DNA of 40,915 nt, taken from NCBI GenBank assembly GCA_020350785.1, contig CP070722.1, forward strand, positions 386,529 to 427,443, in the 5' to 3' direction. The first letter of the stretch is position 1, and every line of letters begins with the position of its first letter. The notes beneath the pieces were generated by a model. It did not search any database. It was not told the DNA's origin and saw only the letters and a program-made list of their open reading frames with translations. This stretch comes from Gemmatimonadota bacterium (GTDB lineage: Bacteria; Gemmatimonadota; Gemmatimonadetes; Palauibacterales; KS3-K002). The position numbers and the translations under genes were made by a program. Below, piece after piece: positions 32,503 to 40,914 of this stretch.

Positions 32503-33299
32503 GCCTAATGAAAGCGGAGAGCGAAGGCAGCTACACCGTCGTCATTGTCCCTAGCGACACAGAGCGAACCCGCAGTCTCAAGCTTACGCCGCGCGGCCTG
32601 CGAATAGCTGCCGTGCTGGCCGGTATCGGCGGCTTCGGTCTGGCGCTGCTGCTCGGGTCGTGGTGGTACTTGGCGGCACAGGCGGCCCGCGTGCCCGAGC
32701 TGGAGCTGCAGATCGAGACGCTGGCCTCGGAGAACGCCAGGGTCGAGCAGCTTGCGGAGAGCCTAGCGGGGCTGCAAGCGGAGTACGACAAGATCCGCGG
32801 CCTACTGGGCGCGGATCAGTTGGCGAGCGATAACGCCCCGGAGATCTTGCCGGCTGACGAGGCCGAATCGGAGGCGACGGCCTCGAACGGCATTGGGCTG
32901 TCCCCCGAGATACCGACCAGTTGGCCGCTGACGGCGGGCGGCTTCGTGACGCAGCTTCTCGAGGAGGCCGGGGGCGTAACCCACCCCGGCATCGACATTG
33001 CCGTCGCGCAGCACTCCTACATTCGTGCCAGCGGGGCCGGCGTGATCAGGGAGGCCGGAGCGGACTCGATCTACGGGCTCTACGTGCGGATCGAGCACGG
33101 GAACTCAGGTTACCAATCGATGTATGGTCATGCTTCACGCCTTTTCGTTTTGCCGGGAGACTCCGTTCGCCAAAATCAGGTGATCGCGCTCTCGGGCAAT
33201 ACAGGGCGTTCCACCGCCCCGCATCTGCACTTCGAGATCTTGCAGGACGGGACGCCGATCGACCCTCTTTCGCTGGTGCAACAGCGAGCCAGCTCGTGA
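32499..33299 (+). CDS. M23 family metallopeptidase with membrane anchor
   Basis: This 266-residue protein has a short cytoplasmic part, one membrane segment (about 36-60), a coiled-coil-like stretch (about 65-105) and a C-terminal LytM/M23 domain. The zinc ligands H162 and D166 (HPGID), the catalytic H211 (MYGH) and H244 in HLH are present, so it is likely an active peptidoglycan endopeptidase, or an activator-type M23 protein. The start is either a TTG at 32499, which overlaps the parB stop, or an ATG at 32508. M23-bactofilin pairs are common and linked to cell shape; the bactofilin gene follows by 10 bases. Confidence 0.9.
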   Translation: MSLMKAESEGSYTVVIVPSDTERTRSLKLTPRGLRIAAVLAGIGGFGLALLLGSWWYLAAQAARVPELELQIETLASENARVEQLAESLAGLQAEYDKIRGLLGADQLASDNAPEILPADEAESEATASNGIGLSPEIPTSWPLTAGGFVTQLLEEAGGVTHPGIDIAVAQHSYIRASGAGVIREAGADSIYGLYVRIEHGNSGYQSMYGHASRLFVLPGDSVRQNQVIALSGNTGRSTAPHLHFEILQDGTPIDPLSLVQQRASS

Positions 33300-33309
33300 G
33301 CTAGCCAGG

Positions 33310-33792
33310 ATGTTGAGACGCAAAGAAAAGACTCCCGAAGAACAGGGAAAGCACATGACAAAGATCGAACGCGAGACGGGCGATGGAGCGATCTCTCTCA
33401 TCGCCCCCGGCATGAAGATCGTCGGTGACTGTGAGACCGAGGGCACGATTCGCATCGAGGGGCGAATCGAGGGGACGGTCCGCGCCGGCAAGTCGGTCGT
33501 CGTCGGCCGCAGCGGCGAGGTCGTCGGCGACATCTTCACGCAGGACGCGGTGGTCAGCGGTAACGTATCCGGGAACATCACCGCCGAGAGCCGCCTGGAG
33601 TTGCAGTCCACCAGCAACATTCAAGGAGAGATCCGCACACGTCGCGTGCAGCTGGACGAGGGCGCCCGCTTCAATGGCCAGGTGCACATGGAGGACGCCT
33701 CGCGGACGGTGAAGCCGCCCGAGAGACCGGCCGGTCCGAAACCGGCAACGGAAACGCCGGTCGCCTCGCGGCCCTCGAGCGGCCGAAGCTGA
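33310..33792 (+). CDS. Bactofilin
   Basis: This 160-residue polymer-forming protein has the central beta-helix repeats of bactofilins: SLIAPGMKIVGDCETEGTIRIEGRIEGTVR, GRSGEVVGDI and GNITAESRLELQ. The flanking tails are disordered, with a proline-rich C-terminus. Bactofilins form nucleotide-free filaments at the membrane and often recruit M23 peptidases for shape control or ParAB positioning, so its place after parAB and an M23 gene fits. The start is the ATG at 33310; the ATG at 33355 is a possible shorter start. Confidence 0.92.
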   Translation: MLRRKEKTPEEQGKHMTKIERETGDGAISLIAPGMKIVGDCETEGTIRIEGRIEGTVRAGKSVVVGRSGEVVGDIFTQDAVVSGNVSGNITAESRLELQSTSNIQGEIRTRRVQLDEGARFNGQVHMEDASRTVKPPERPAGPKPATETPVASRPSSGRS

Positions 33793-33913
33793 CGGGCGAA
33801 CTGCAGTCAGGGATCGGGGGCGGTCTGTGGTAAAGGCCGCCTCCGTCATCTTTCAGCCCGGTCGGCCGGCGTAAGGCGCCGAGCACGCTGCTTGCATGAT
33901 GTCGGGGCAGGGT

Positions 33914-33935
33914 AGGGCGAAGGGCCGCCCGCCCT
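33914..33935 (+). terminator. Terminator-like hairpin after the bactofilin gene
   Basis: AGGGCG (33914-33919) pairs with CGCCCT (33930-33935) around a 10-base loop. No T-tract follows, so it is only a weak candidate for the end of the par-bactofilin transcript. Confidence 0.3.
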
Positions 33936-34001
33936 CCTAAACGCCCACCCGCCAGGCGCACACCGTCTTGTCACCGGGTAAACGAGTGGAGTAGGGCTGA
34001 G

Positions 34002-34871
34002 ATGGATAAGCGCAGGAAAGGAGTCACCAATAGGAAGCGGCGCTCGCGCCCCGCGCCCCGGAGCCATGTCGACCGGCGCGCTGCCGGTCCTTACACCGAG
34101 GACGAGCGGCTATTCAGCCGCCGGATCCAGGAACCCGAGCTGGCGGAGGTGCGCCGGCCGCCCCTTCGGCCTCCAACGGAGATCCTCGAACCAATCCCGG
34201 ACTCCACCCTGAAAGACCCGTGGCGTGTCTTCCGGATCATGGGAGAGTTCGTGGACGGATTCGACGCCTTGGCCCGCGTCGGACCCGCCGTCGCGATCTT
34301 CGGCTCGGCTCGAACCCCGCGCAACGACCGCGACTACCTTGCCGCCACCGAGACTTGTCGCCTGTTGGCCGAGTCCGGTTTCGCCGTCATGACGGGAGCC
34401 GGCCCGGGGATCATGGAAGCCGCCAACAAAGGGGCTCGCGCCGGCGGCGGCCTCTCCATCGGGTTGAACATCGAACTCCCCTATGAGCAGGAGGTCAACC
34501 GCTACGTAGACCTGCATCTGACCTTCCGCTACTTCTTCGTGCGCAAGACCATGTTCGTCAGGTACTCTGAGGGGTTCGTCATCTTCCCGGGTGGCTACGG
34601 CACGATGGATGAGCTCTTCGAGGCGCTCACTCTCATTCAGACCGGCAAGGTCCACAACTTCCCGCTCGTCATCTACAACACCCGCTACCACGCCGCGCTG
34701 ATGCGCTGGCTCAAGGGCACGATGATCGAAGGAGGCAAGCTCTCGAGCGATGAGTTCGAGATCATCACGACCGCCGACTCGCCCGAGCAAGCGGCTCAGA
34801 TCATCATCGACGCCCACCGCGCGCGCAACGGCCCGAGCGCGTCTGCCAGGAGTGCTGCGGGGTCCCAATAA
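34002..34871 (+). CDS. LOG family protein (cytokinin-type nucleotide phosphoribohydrolase fold, TIGR00730)
   Basis: This 289-residue protein has a basic, probably disordered N-terminal extension (1-50) before a Rossmann-like LOG domain. Its motifs are FGSA (100-103), TGAGPGIMEAANKGA (131-145) and PGGYGTMDE (196-204), which form the nucleotide-monophosphate site. LOG enzymes remove ribose 5-phosphate from N6-modified adenosine monophosphate; many bacterial members have unknown substrates. Domain recognition is strong. The ATG at 34002 follows AGGG. The extension makes it longer than most LOG proteins. Confidence 0.88.
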   Translation: MDKRRKGVTNRKRRSRPAPRSHVDRRAAGPYTEDERLFSRRIQEPELAEVRRPPLRPPTEILEPIPDSTLKDPWRVFRIMGEFVDGFDALARVGPAVAIFGSARTPRNDRDYLAATETCRLLAESGFAVMTGAGPGIMEAANKGARAGGGLSIGLNIELPYEQEVNRYVDLHLTFRYFFVRKTMFVRYSEGFVIFPGGYGTMDELFEALTLIQTGKVHNFPLVIYNTRYHAALMRWLKGTMIEGGKLSSDEFEIITTADSPEQAAQIIIDAHRARNGPSASARSAAGSQ

Positions 34872-34980
34872 CGTAGCTTTTCATACTATTAAGGCCTCCT
34901 TGGCTTGCTGCCGCCGGCGCTTTACTGCTAGCTTCTCGACCAGCGTGAGTTCTTGGGCCCCTGCGCGGTGAGAAGAGTCG

Positions 34981-36087
34981 ATGTCAAGACAATCCCAGGG
35001 CGGTTCGGGCGGTCATCTGAGTGGCGCGCCCATAGCGCCGGTCGCGATCCGAGGCGGCGAGAGTGTCGCCGATCTGATCGACAGTGCCTTCCTAGCGTAC
35101 AACGCCGGGCGTTTGCGCGAAGCTTGTCAGCTTCTCGTGCAGAGGATCCTGCGGCCGGAGGTCACAGTGGGTCTGAGCCTGAGCGGGGCGCTGACGCCGG
35201 CCGGCCTCGGGATGTCGGCTCTGATCCCACTCGTCGAGGCGGGGTTCGTCGATTGGATCGTTTCGACGGGCGCGATCCTGTACCACGATGCTCACTTCGG
35301 GCTGGGCTTGGAGATGCGGCGTGGCCGGCCGAACGTGAGCGATGTGGAGTTGCGTGCTGAGGGTGTGGTGCGGATCTATGACATCTTCTTCGATTACGAT
35401 GTACTCCTCTCCACCGACAAGTTTTTCAGGCAGATCATCGACGGTCCGGAGTTTCAGAGATCGATGGGCACCGCGGAGTTCCACCACCTGTGCGGACGAT
35501 ACGTGGCCGAGCGCGAGAGGGCGCTGGGTCTCGACCGCAAGTCATTGCTCGCCGCCTGCTACGAGGCCGGTGTGCCGGTCTACAGCTCTTCGCCGGGCGA
35601 CTCGAGCATTGGGATGAACGTGGCGGAGCGAGCGCTGTCGGGCAGCGCTCTGCGCATCGACTCGGCTATCGATGTGAACGAAACGGCGGCGCTCGTGCTG
35701 GGAGCGAAGAGGGGCGGAGGGAAGAGCGCGGTGGTGATCATGGGAGGCGGCAGCCCCAAGAACTTCATGCTTCAGACGGAGCCACAGCTTCAGGAAGTCC
35801 TGGGTCTGGAGGAGGCCGGCCACGATTATTTCCTCCAGATCACCGATGCGCGTCCCGATACCGGCGGGCTTTCGGGGGCCACGCCGTCCGAGGCGGTGAG
35901 CTGGGGGAAAGTCGATCCGGACGCGCTGCCCGACACGGTGGTCTGCTATCTGGATGTGAGCATTGGGCTTCCACTACTGACCGCCTACGCGCTGGCCAGG
36001 AGCGAGCCTCGCCGCCAGACGCGGCTTTATGACCGGCGCGGCGAGCTGCTGTCGCGGCTGGAGAGTGAGTACCGCGAGGCCCGTTAG
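34981..36087 (+). CDS. Deoxyhypusine synthase-like protein
   Basis: This 368-residue protein is of the deoxyhypusine synthase family, which uses NAD and spermidine to modify eIF5A in eukaryotes and archaea. Bacteria lack eIF5A, so its role here is unknown; some bacterial relatives make homospermidine. The NAD/active-site segment [17 protein letters not shown] retains the reactive lysine (K310 in SWGK), and [12 protein letters not shown] (251-262) matches the family. The protein is full length. The ATG at 34981 has GAGAAG upstream. It converges with the next gene, with stops two bases apart. Confidence 0.9.
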   Translation: MSRQSQGGSGGHLSGAPIAPVAIRGGESVADLIDSAFLAYNAGRLREACQLLVQRILRPEVTVGLSLSGALTPAGLGMSALIPLVEAGFVDWIVSTGAILYHDAHFGLGLEMRRGRPNVSDVELRAEGVVRIYDIFFDYDVLLSTDKFFRQIIDGPEFQRSMGTAEFHHLCGRYVAERERALGLDRKSLLAACYEAGVPVYSSSPGDSSIGMNVAERALSGSALRIDSAIDVNETAALVLGAKRGGGKSAVVIMGGGSPKNFMLQTEPQLQEVLGLEEAGHDYFLQITDARPDTGGLSGATPSEAVSWGKVDPDALPDTVVCYLDVSIGLPLLTAYALARSEPRRQTRLYDRRGELLSRLESEYREAR

Positions 36088-36089
36088 GG

Positions 36090-37124
36090 CTAAAGCCCCG
36101 GCCATGCCGCCAGCGGGTCGGTCGAACGCACGACATGCATGCCGGCGCGGGCGAAACGCGCGAAGGCCTCGTCCGCCTGATCGGTGAAGTCAACCACGCC
36201 GGGCACCACAACGGCCGATGTGCAGTCCTCCAGCAGATAGATCTTGCCGGCCAGCGCTGGGTCCCGCGCCTGGATCTCCTCCAGAAGGTCATTCAGCGTC
36301 CAGGCCACGCAGTGGCTCTTGGCCTGACCGGCGATGGCCACCGCGTCGTACTCGAGCAGCGTGCTGATCAGCGGCTCGTTCTTCGACCCGATCTTCCGTC
36401 CGTCCGGACCTTCCATCACTTCCGGTCTGAGTGCCGAATAGTGCTCGGTCAGTGGGTTGTCTCCTTTGACCTCGAAGCGCGGTCGAACCCGGCGCGTCAG
36501 GCTGTGGAAGAAGATGGCCTCCTCGAGTGCCGAGACCAGCGCATGCCCGATGCCGCCCAGCATGGCGTGGTAAGGCCAAACGAGCAGCGGGTACTTCCCA
36601 CCTTCGGTGAGAGTGCGTACGTAATGCAGAGCATGGCGCTCGAGGTAGTCGCTATCGCCGCGCGCGACACTCCAGGCGACCTCGGGGTTCACGCGCCAGG
36701 CACCGGATTCGACATCGGCGGACGTGATGACAGTCCGCCCACCCACCGGATGCTCGCCCGCCTCGTTCACCCAGAAGGCCGGATGGAAGATCTGCAGCGC
36801 GGTGTGTGTGTCCATCGTGAGCGTGATCAGCGAGATGCTGGCAAGATTCCGATAGATGAATTGACAGAGCCGTACGTTGTCATCGATGGCGCCGCGCCCT
36901 GAGCGGCCCGCCACGAACAACTCGTACTCCGGCAGGCAGAAGGTGTTCTGGCAGTCGACCAGGAAGAGGCAGATCGCGGGCTGGTCGGTCCCGGCGGGTC
37001 GAACCTGGTGCTTCTCAATCCAGTCGGCGGCGTCCTGGGCGCGCTCGGCGTAGGGAACGCGCCAGACCGCGTCGACGTGCCGGGGTTGGAAGTGGGGTGG
37101 TAGGGGTAGCTCTCGGAAACTCAC
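36090..37124 (-). CDS. Large nicotinamidase/isochorismatase-like cysteine hydrolase
   Basis: This 344-residue protein is of the isochorismatase fold. The catalytic triad fits D57 (FLVDCQN), K220 (VKGDNP) and C272 (AKSHCVAW); D105/H107 (MDTH) and H186 (WPYH) match metal-site positions of nicotinamidase. The WPYHAMLGGIGH segment parallels WPxHC of PncA. It is much longer than PncA (about 200 residues) because of insertions before the lysine and after the cysteine. The substrate is uncertain; nicotinamide is possible. The start is GTG at 37124 with a strong AAGGAGAGG site; the longer frame to 37211 is unlikely. Confidence 0.82.
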   Translation of the reverse strand: MSFRELPLPPHFQPRHVDAVWRVPYAERAQDAADWIEKHQVRPAGTDQPAICLFLVDCQNTFCLPEYELFVAGRSGRGAIDDNVRLCQFIYRNLASISLITLTMDTHTALQIFHPAFWVNEAGEHPVGGRTVITSADVESGAWRVNPEVAWSVARGDSDYLERHALHYVRTLTEGGKYPLLVWPYHAMLGGIGHALVSALEEAIFFHSLTRRVRPRFEVKGDNPLTEHYSALRPEVMEGPDGRKIGSKNEPLISTLLEYDAVAIAGQAKSHCVAWTLNDLLEEIQARDPALAGKIYLLEDCTSAVVVPGVVDFTDQADEAFARFARAGMHVVRSTDPLAAWPGL

Positions 37125-37449
37125 TGGTCCTCTCCTTTCCCGGACCGCTGTTTGGCGGAGCCAGGCTGCTCGGTATTTGGGCCAGGCCCCATCCGACGCG
37201 GAACAGCTCAAGTCGGGTTCCGGGAAGAACTTGAATTCGCTTTGCTGGAAAGTTAGTCGCTAGGACTATCGAGCGAAAACGGGGCCGCGGGACTTTGGCA
37301 GGCAGCTTCGCACGGCGGTTTTCTCTTCGCTTTCTCCGGTCGGCTGGGGACGGGCTCGTGGAATGGGCAGCGTTGGAAATGAAGGCGCCGGCTGAGCTCG
37401 GCTTGGAGCCGGAGCCGCCGGCGCTGTCTGCGCTGAGCGCCGCTTCAGG
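37125..37449. other. Non-coding segment between tad cluster and nicotinamidase-like gene
   Basis: About 325 bases with no convincing gene. It contains the long hairpin at 37385-37424 close to the tadG stop, and the region upstream of the nicotinamidase-like gene, which must hold its promoter; I see no clear consensus pair. The open frames visible here are short and lack ribosome sites. Confidence 0.5.
37385..37424 (-). terminator. Long hairpin downstream of the tad operon
   Basis: Outer arms GCGCCGGC (37385-37392) and GCCGGCGC (37417-37424) are exact complements, with an inner GCTCGGCT/AGCCGGAGC stem (one bulged base) and a short loop. It lies 26 bases after the tadG stop on the minus strand and is followed there by CTTCATTTCC, only weakly T-rich. 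Confidence 0.45.
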
Positions 37450-38583
37450 TCACCTGGTCAGAATCGGAGTTCTCAGGGTCGTCGCGCCCCTTCCGACCTC
37501 GCCGGGAACGGCTTCCTCAACGAACCTGCCCACGACCACGCCGTGCTGCCCTTCCGAGTAGACCTCCCAGAGCAGGAAGGAACCCAGACGCGCGACCTCC
37601 ACCTGTGTCCGGCCGAGGGGGTCGACCTCGCTGTCCCAGAAGGTCGCTATCATCGGTACACCCTGGGATCCGTCCGCGTTCAAGCAGGCGTTGCCGCTAA
37701 TTCGGGGACAAAACTGCCGAGCCCCCTGGACGGTGGGGCCCGGCATGTTGCCCGGCTCGACCAGAAGGCTGTCCTGCTGGCTAATCGTTCCGGGGAAGCA
37801 GGACGCTATGTTATCACGGTAGATGGCGGCTCCGCCCTGCACGTCCTGATACTCGCCTTCAGCGCAGCGTTCGGGGCCTGTCACGGTGCAGTCGAAGACG
37901 GGCGGCAGCACCACGGGATAGAAGAAGCTGGGGATCCCAGAGGTGGCGTCGAGCTCGTCCGCGGTGGTACCGGTGGCGCTCTTCAGGATGAACTCCTCAT
38001 TGTTCTGGATCTTCTGATCTACCTCCCACTGCTCGATATCACCATCGCCGTTGACGTCCAACAGCTCCTCGGGGATGGCCCAGGGCTTGACGCAGTCGTC
38101 GGTAGCTCCGACGGGCGCCTCGGCCCAGGCCGTCGCCCGGGCGCCGGGCGTGCCGGTGAGGTGATTGATGATCCAGGCCACCCAATTGTTCACCTCGCGG
38201 CTGGCCGTGACCTCCAGGGCGTTGGCGCCGATGGAACTGGGCAGCGGGGTGAACGTCCTGGCTACGTCATCCCAGACGCCGAAGGTGACATCATCGGGGC
38301 CGATGGCGACCGGTATCCCCTCGGCGTCGTTCTGAGCCGCGTAGGCGATAGCGACGTTTTCGGCGTTGTCGCCGCCTCCCAGCGCCAATTCGATGGCGCC
38401 GGCCAGGGCCGCGGCGTCGACCGCCGTCTGCAGTTCGGCTCGCAACGTCATCAGGCGTGTCCCGTCGATCGTCACCGCCAAGACGCTCAGCAGGGCGACC
38501 AGCATGACTGCCAACAGCACAGCTGCGGCACCGCGCTCTTCACGCAGCCGCTTGAATCGGGGGGTAGGTCGTCGCTTCCTCAT
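37450..38583 (-). CDS. tadG: TadG-like pilus-assembly protein with EF-hand loop
   Basis: This 377-residue protein has a basic N-terminus and the Tad-type pseudopilin-like segment ERGAAAVLLAVMLVALLSVLAVTIDGTRL (about 16-44), followed by RAELQTAVDAAALAGA. This is the putative TadE/G-like motif. The remaining extracellular part contains a perfect EF-hand loop DVNGDGDIEQWE (176-187) with all calcium ligands. There are several cysteines (for example C164) that may form disulfides. ATG at 38583 is chosen because GGAG lies seven bases upstream; the frame begins earlier. It is the last gene of the tad cluster here. Confidence 0.82.
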   Translation of the reverse strand: MRKRRPTPRFKRLREERGAAAVLLAVMLVALLSVLAVTIDGTRLMTLRAELQTAVDAAALAGAIELALGGGDNAENVAIAYAAQNDAEGIPVAIGPDDVTFGVWDDVARTFTPLPSSIGANALEVTASREVNNWVAWIINHLTGTPGARATAWAEAPVGATDDCVKPWAIPEELLDVNGDGDIEQWEVDQKIQNNEEFILKSATGTTADELDATSGIPSFFYPVVLPPVFDCTVTGPERCAEGEYQDVQGGAAIYRDNIASCFPGTISQQDSLLVEPGNMPGPTVQGARQFCPRISGNACLNADGSQGVPMIATFWDSEVDPLGRTQVEVARLGSFLLWEVYSEGQHGVVVGRFVEEAVPGEVGRGATTLRTPILTR

Positions 38584-38635
38584 TTGTGTCTCCGTCTGCA
38601 TATCGGTAGCGCCAGTCCGGTTCTTGCTCCTCACC

Positions 38636-39550
38636 TCATGGCCCTGTGCCCTGGAGCACGCGCACGATGTGGATGGCCGCCGGGCCAATCAGCACGAGGA
38701 GGAGCGCCGGCAAGATGAACAGAACAAGCGGGATGAGCATGCGAATAGGGGCTTTGCGAGCCTCCTGCTCCGCTCGCTGCCGGCGGCGGGTCCGGAGAGC
38801 TTCCGCGGAAACACGCAGGGTCCGGCCGATCGAGACGCCCAGCTTCTCGCTCTGGATCAGGGTGGTGATCACCGAGCGCAGATCGTCGACCCCGGTCCGG
38901 CCGACAAGATCGCGGAGCGCATCCGCTCTCGGAAGCCCGACGTTCACCTGCTGGTTGACGATGCGAAACTCGTGAGCGAGGTCGGGGTGCGAGAGGCGAA
39001 GTTCGTCCGATACGCGGAGAATGGCGGCGTCCAGACCGACGCCCGCCTCCACGCATACGACCATCAAATCTAGCGCGTCCGGCACGGACTTGCGCACACG
39101 ATTCTGTCTCTTCTTCGTTCGGCGCCAGACCACGAGCGCGGGGATCAGCCGGGCCACCAACAGCCCGGCGGCCGCAGCCGCGGCCATCTCGAGGCGACCG
39201 CGGTTCGCGGCATAGGTCATCACGGCGGCCAGCGAGGGCAAGGAAACCAGCAGCGACAAACGCACCGCCGCGAACGTCAGTGGCGCTGTGCGGCTGTCCC
39301 AGCCGGCGCGGGAAAGCTTCAGTCTGAGGTCGTCATCCTTGCGCGCGCCTTTGGCCGTCCGGCGCCCCAGCTTGACCAGGAAGGACTCTTCACCGTGGTC
39401 GCGGGCGGTGGGCCGTGGCGCGAGGGGCTTATCTTTGAGTGAACGGACCAGCGCCAAGCGTCGCTGTCGCCGATTCCAGCTCAGCAGGAAGAGCGTGGCT
39501 ATCGTGGCGCTCGCCAGGAAAACCAGGCCGAGGGCGATTTCGATCGACAT
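38636..39550 (-). CDS. tadC: Tad pilus inner-membrane protein TadC (type II secretion F family)
   Basis: This is a 304-residue membrane protein. It has an N-terminal helix, two central segments (about 95-145), the conserved cytoplasmic domain with PDALDLMVVCVEAGVGLDAAI, GLPRADALRDLVGRTG and LRSVITTLIQSEKLGVSIGRTL, and a C-terminal helix. This is the GspF/TadC pattern; with TadB it forms the platform that lets the TadA ATPase assemble Flp pili. The ATG at 39550 lies two bases after the tadB stop. Confidence 0.93.
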   Translation of the reverse strand: MSIEIALGLVFLASATIATLFLLSWNRRQRRLALVRSLKDKPLAPRPTARDHGEESFLVKLGRRTAKGARKDDDLRLKLSRAGWDSRTAPLTFAAVRLSLLVSLPSLAAVMTYAANRGRLEMAAAAAAGLLVARLIPALVVWRRTKKRQNRVRKSVPDALDLMVVCVEAGVGLDAAILRVSDELRLSHPDLAHEFRIVNQQVNVGLPRADALRDLVGRTGVDDLRSVITTLIQSEKLGVSIGRTLRVSAEALRTRRRQRAEQEARKAPIRMLIPLVLFILPALLLVLIGPAAIHIVRVLQGTGP

Positions 39551-39552
39551 AC

Positions 39553-40506
39553 TCAAATCTCTATCCTGGCCAGCTTCCTCATGACGAGGAAGCCGAGCAC
39601 CTGTGAGGTCGCCGCGATGGCCAGCATGATGTTACCGACCCGCTCCTTGAGAAGCGGCTCCATGAAACCCGGATTGATCAGGGCGATGCCTCCCACGACG
39701 ATGGCGGGCAGAACCGCCAGGATCTTGCTGGAAAGGTTTACTTGCGCCGTCAGCATTCTCAACTCGCCTTGGATCCGGAAACGCTCGCGGATGACGTGGC
39801 TAATGTTACCCAGCACCTCGGAGAGGTTACCGCCGGTCTCGCGCTGGATGAGCACGGCCGTAGTGAACATCTTGAGGTCCATGCTCTCCACTCGGTCGAG
39901 CATGGCGAGCAAGGCGGCGCGCACATCCCGGCCCAGCCGCTGCTCCTCGTAGAACTGGGCAAACTCCGCGCCCAAGGGGTCGGGCAACTCTTGACCGATC
40001 AGCTCCATGGCCGCCTGGTAAGAGTAGCCGGCGCGCATCGCGTTGTTGAGCAGGTCGAGAGCGTCGGGCAGCTGTGATTCGAAATCAGCGATCCTCTTGC
40101 GTTGCTTCCGCCGGATGTAGAGGAAGGGCAGGAAAGCTCCGACGATCGCGTAGCCAAGGCCGAACAGCAGGCTGTTCTGAATGCTCCCTGCCAGAAGCCC
40201 GGCGGTCGCCAGGGCCCCGGCGGTCAGCATCACGGTCGCCGGCCGCGTATTCAGGCCGGCGGCGCGGATATTGTGTTGCAGGCTGACGGCATGAGCGCTC
40301 TTCTGCAGCCAGCGATTCAGCAGCGGGATCTCGCTTATCGAGTCGTCCCGCAATAGGCCGGCGGTGACATCGGCGCCCTGCACGTCGTGGATGCGGCGAC
40401 GCGCGGCCGTGCGGCGGGCCAGCGTGTGCCGGCCGACGAATACGTAAGTGCCCAGTACCAGGCCGAACGACGCGACGAAGACCACGAGTAGTGTTGGAAG
40501 AAGCAT
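39553..40506 (-). CDS. tadB: Tad pilus inner-membrane protein TadB (type II secretion F family)
   Basis: This 317-residue protein is paralogous to TadC: an N-terminal helix, a pair of membrane segments around 90-130, the PDALDLLNNAMRAGYSYQAAM motif, FTTAVLIQRETGGNLSEVLGNI and a C-terminal helix (about 255-280). It pairs with TadC as the platform for Flp pilus extrusion. The ATG at 40506 starts the first membrane helix. Gene order tadA-tadB-tadC-tadG matches known tad loci. Confidence 0.94.
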   Translation of the reverse strand: MLLPTLLVVFVASFGLVLGTYVFVGRHTLARRTAARRRIHDVQGADVTAGLLRDDSISEIPLLNRWLQKSAHAVSLQHNIRAAGLNTRPATVMLTAGALATAGLLAGSIQNSLLFGLGYAIVGAFLPFLYIRRKQRKRIADFESQLPDALDLLNNAMRAGYSYQAAMELIGQELPDPLGAEFAQFYEEQRLGRDVRAALLAMLDRVESMDLKMFTTAVLIQRETGGNLSEVLGNISHVIRERFRIQGELRMLTAQVNLSSKILAVLPAIVVGGIALINPGFMEPLLKERVGNIMLAIAATSQVLGFLVMRKLARIEI

Positions 40507-40539
40507 AGTCTCTCATCCAGAGCAGCGTAGCCTTTCGGC

Positions 40540-40914
40540 CTACGCGGTCTCCTCCTCTTCCTCCGCCGTCGTGCCCGTGGCCGGCCTGAGGATCTCGACG
40601 TTCGATTGACTGAACAGATCGGGCTCCAGCTCGATTCCCGAAACTTGCAGCTTGCGGGCGAAGACCGGCCGTACGCCTGTGGCCTGGAAGCGCCCGATGA
40701 CGTTGCCCTCGGGGCTGATGCCCAGGCGCTCGACCTTGAAGATCTCCTGCATCGTGACGATGTCCTCTTCCATCCCCACGATCTCGCTGATGCTGACGAG
40801 GCGCCGCGAGCCGTCGGAGAGACGGCTGACCTGGATCACGACGTCGAGGGCCGATGCGATCTGTTCGCGCATCGCCCGGTCCGGCAGGTTCGTGCCGGCC
40901 ATCAGGATCATCGT
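40540..40914 (-). CDS. tadA: Tad pilus secretion ATPase TadA/CpaF, C-terminal part
   Basis: The frame is open to the window end, so only the C-terminal 124 residues are seen and the true start lies outside. The sequence TMILMAGTNLPDRAMREQIASALDVVIQVSRLSDGSRRLVSISEI is the usual end of the CpaF/TadA ATPase core, after the Walker boxes. The tail is acidic (EEEEE). This ATPase powers Flp pilus assembly. It lies 33 bases before tadB. Confidence 0.92.
   Translation of the reverse strand, partial: TMILMAGTNLPDRAMREQIASALDVVIQVSRLSDGSRRLVSISEIVGMEEDIVTMQEIFKVERLGISPEGNVIGRFQATGVRPVFARKLQVSGIELEPDLFSQSNVEILRPATGTTAEEEEETA

Noticed and set aside
37543..38718. Long open frame (391 codons) on the plus strand
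   Set aside because: It lies antisense to the TadG-like gene, whose protein has clear Tad features; the plus-strand product has no recognisable motif. High-GC genes often leave such shadows.
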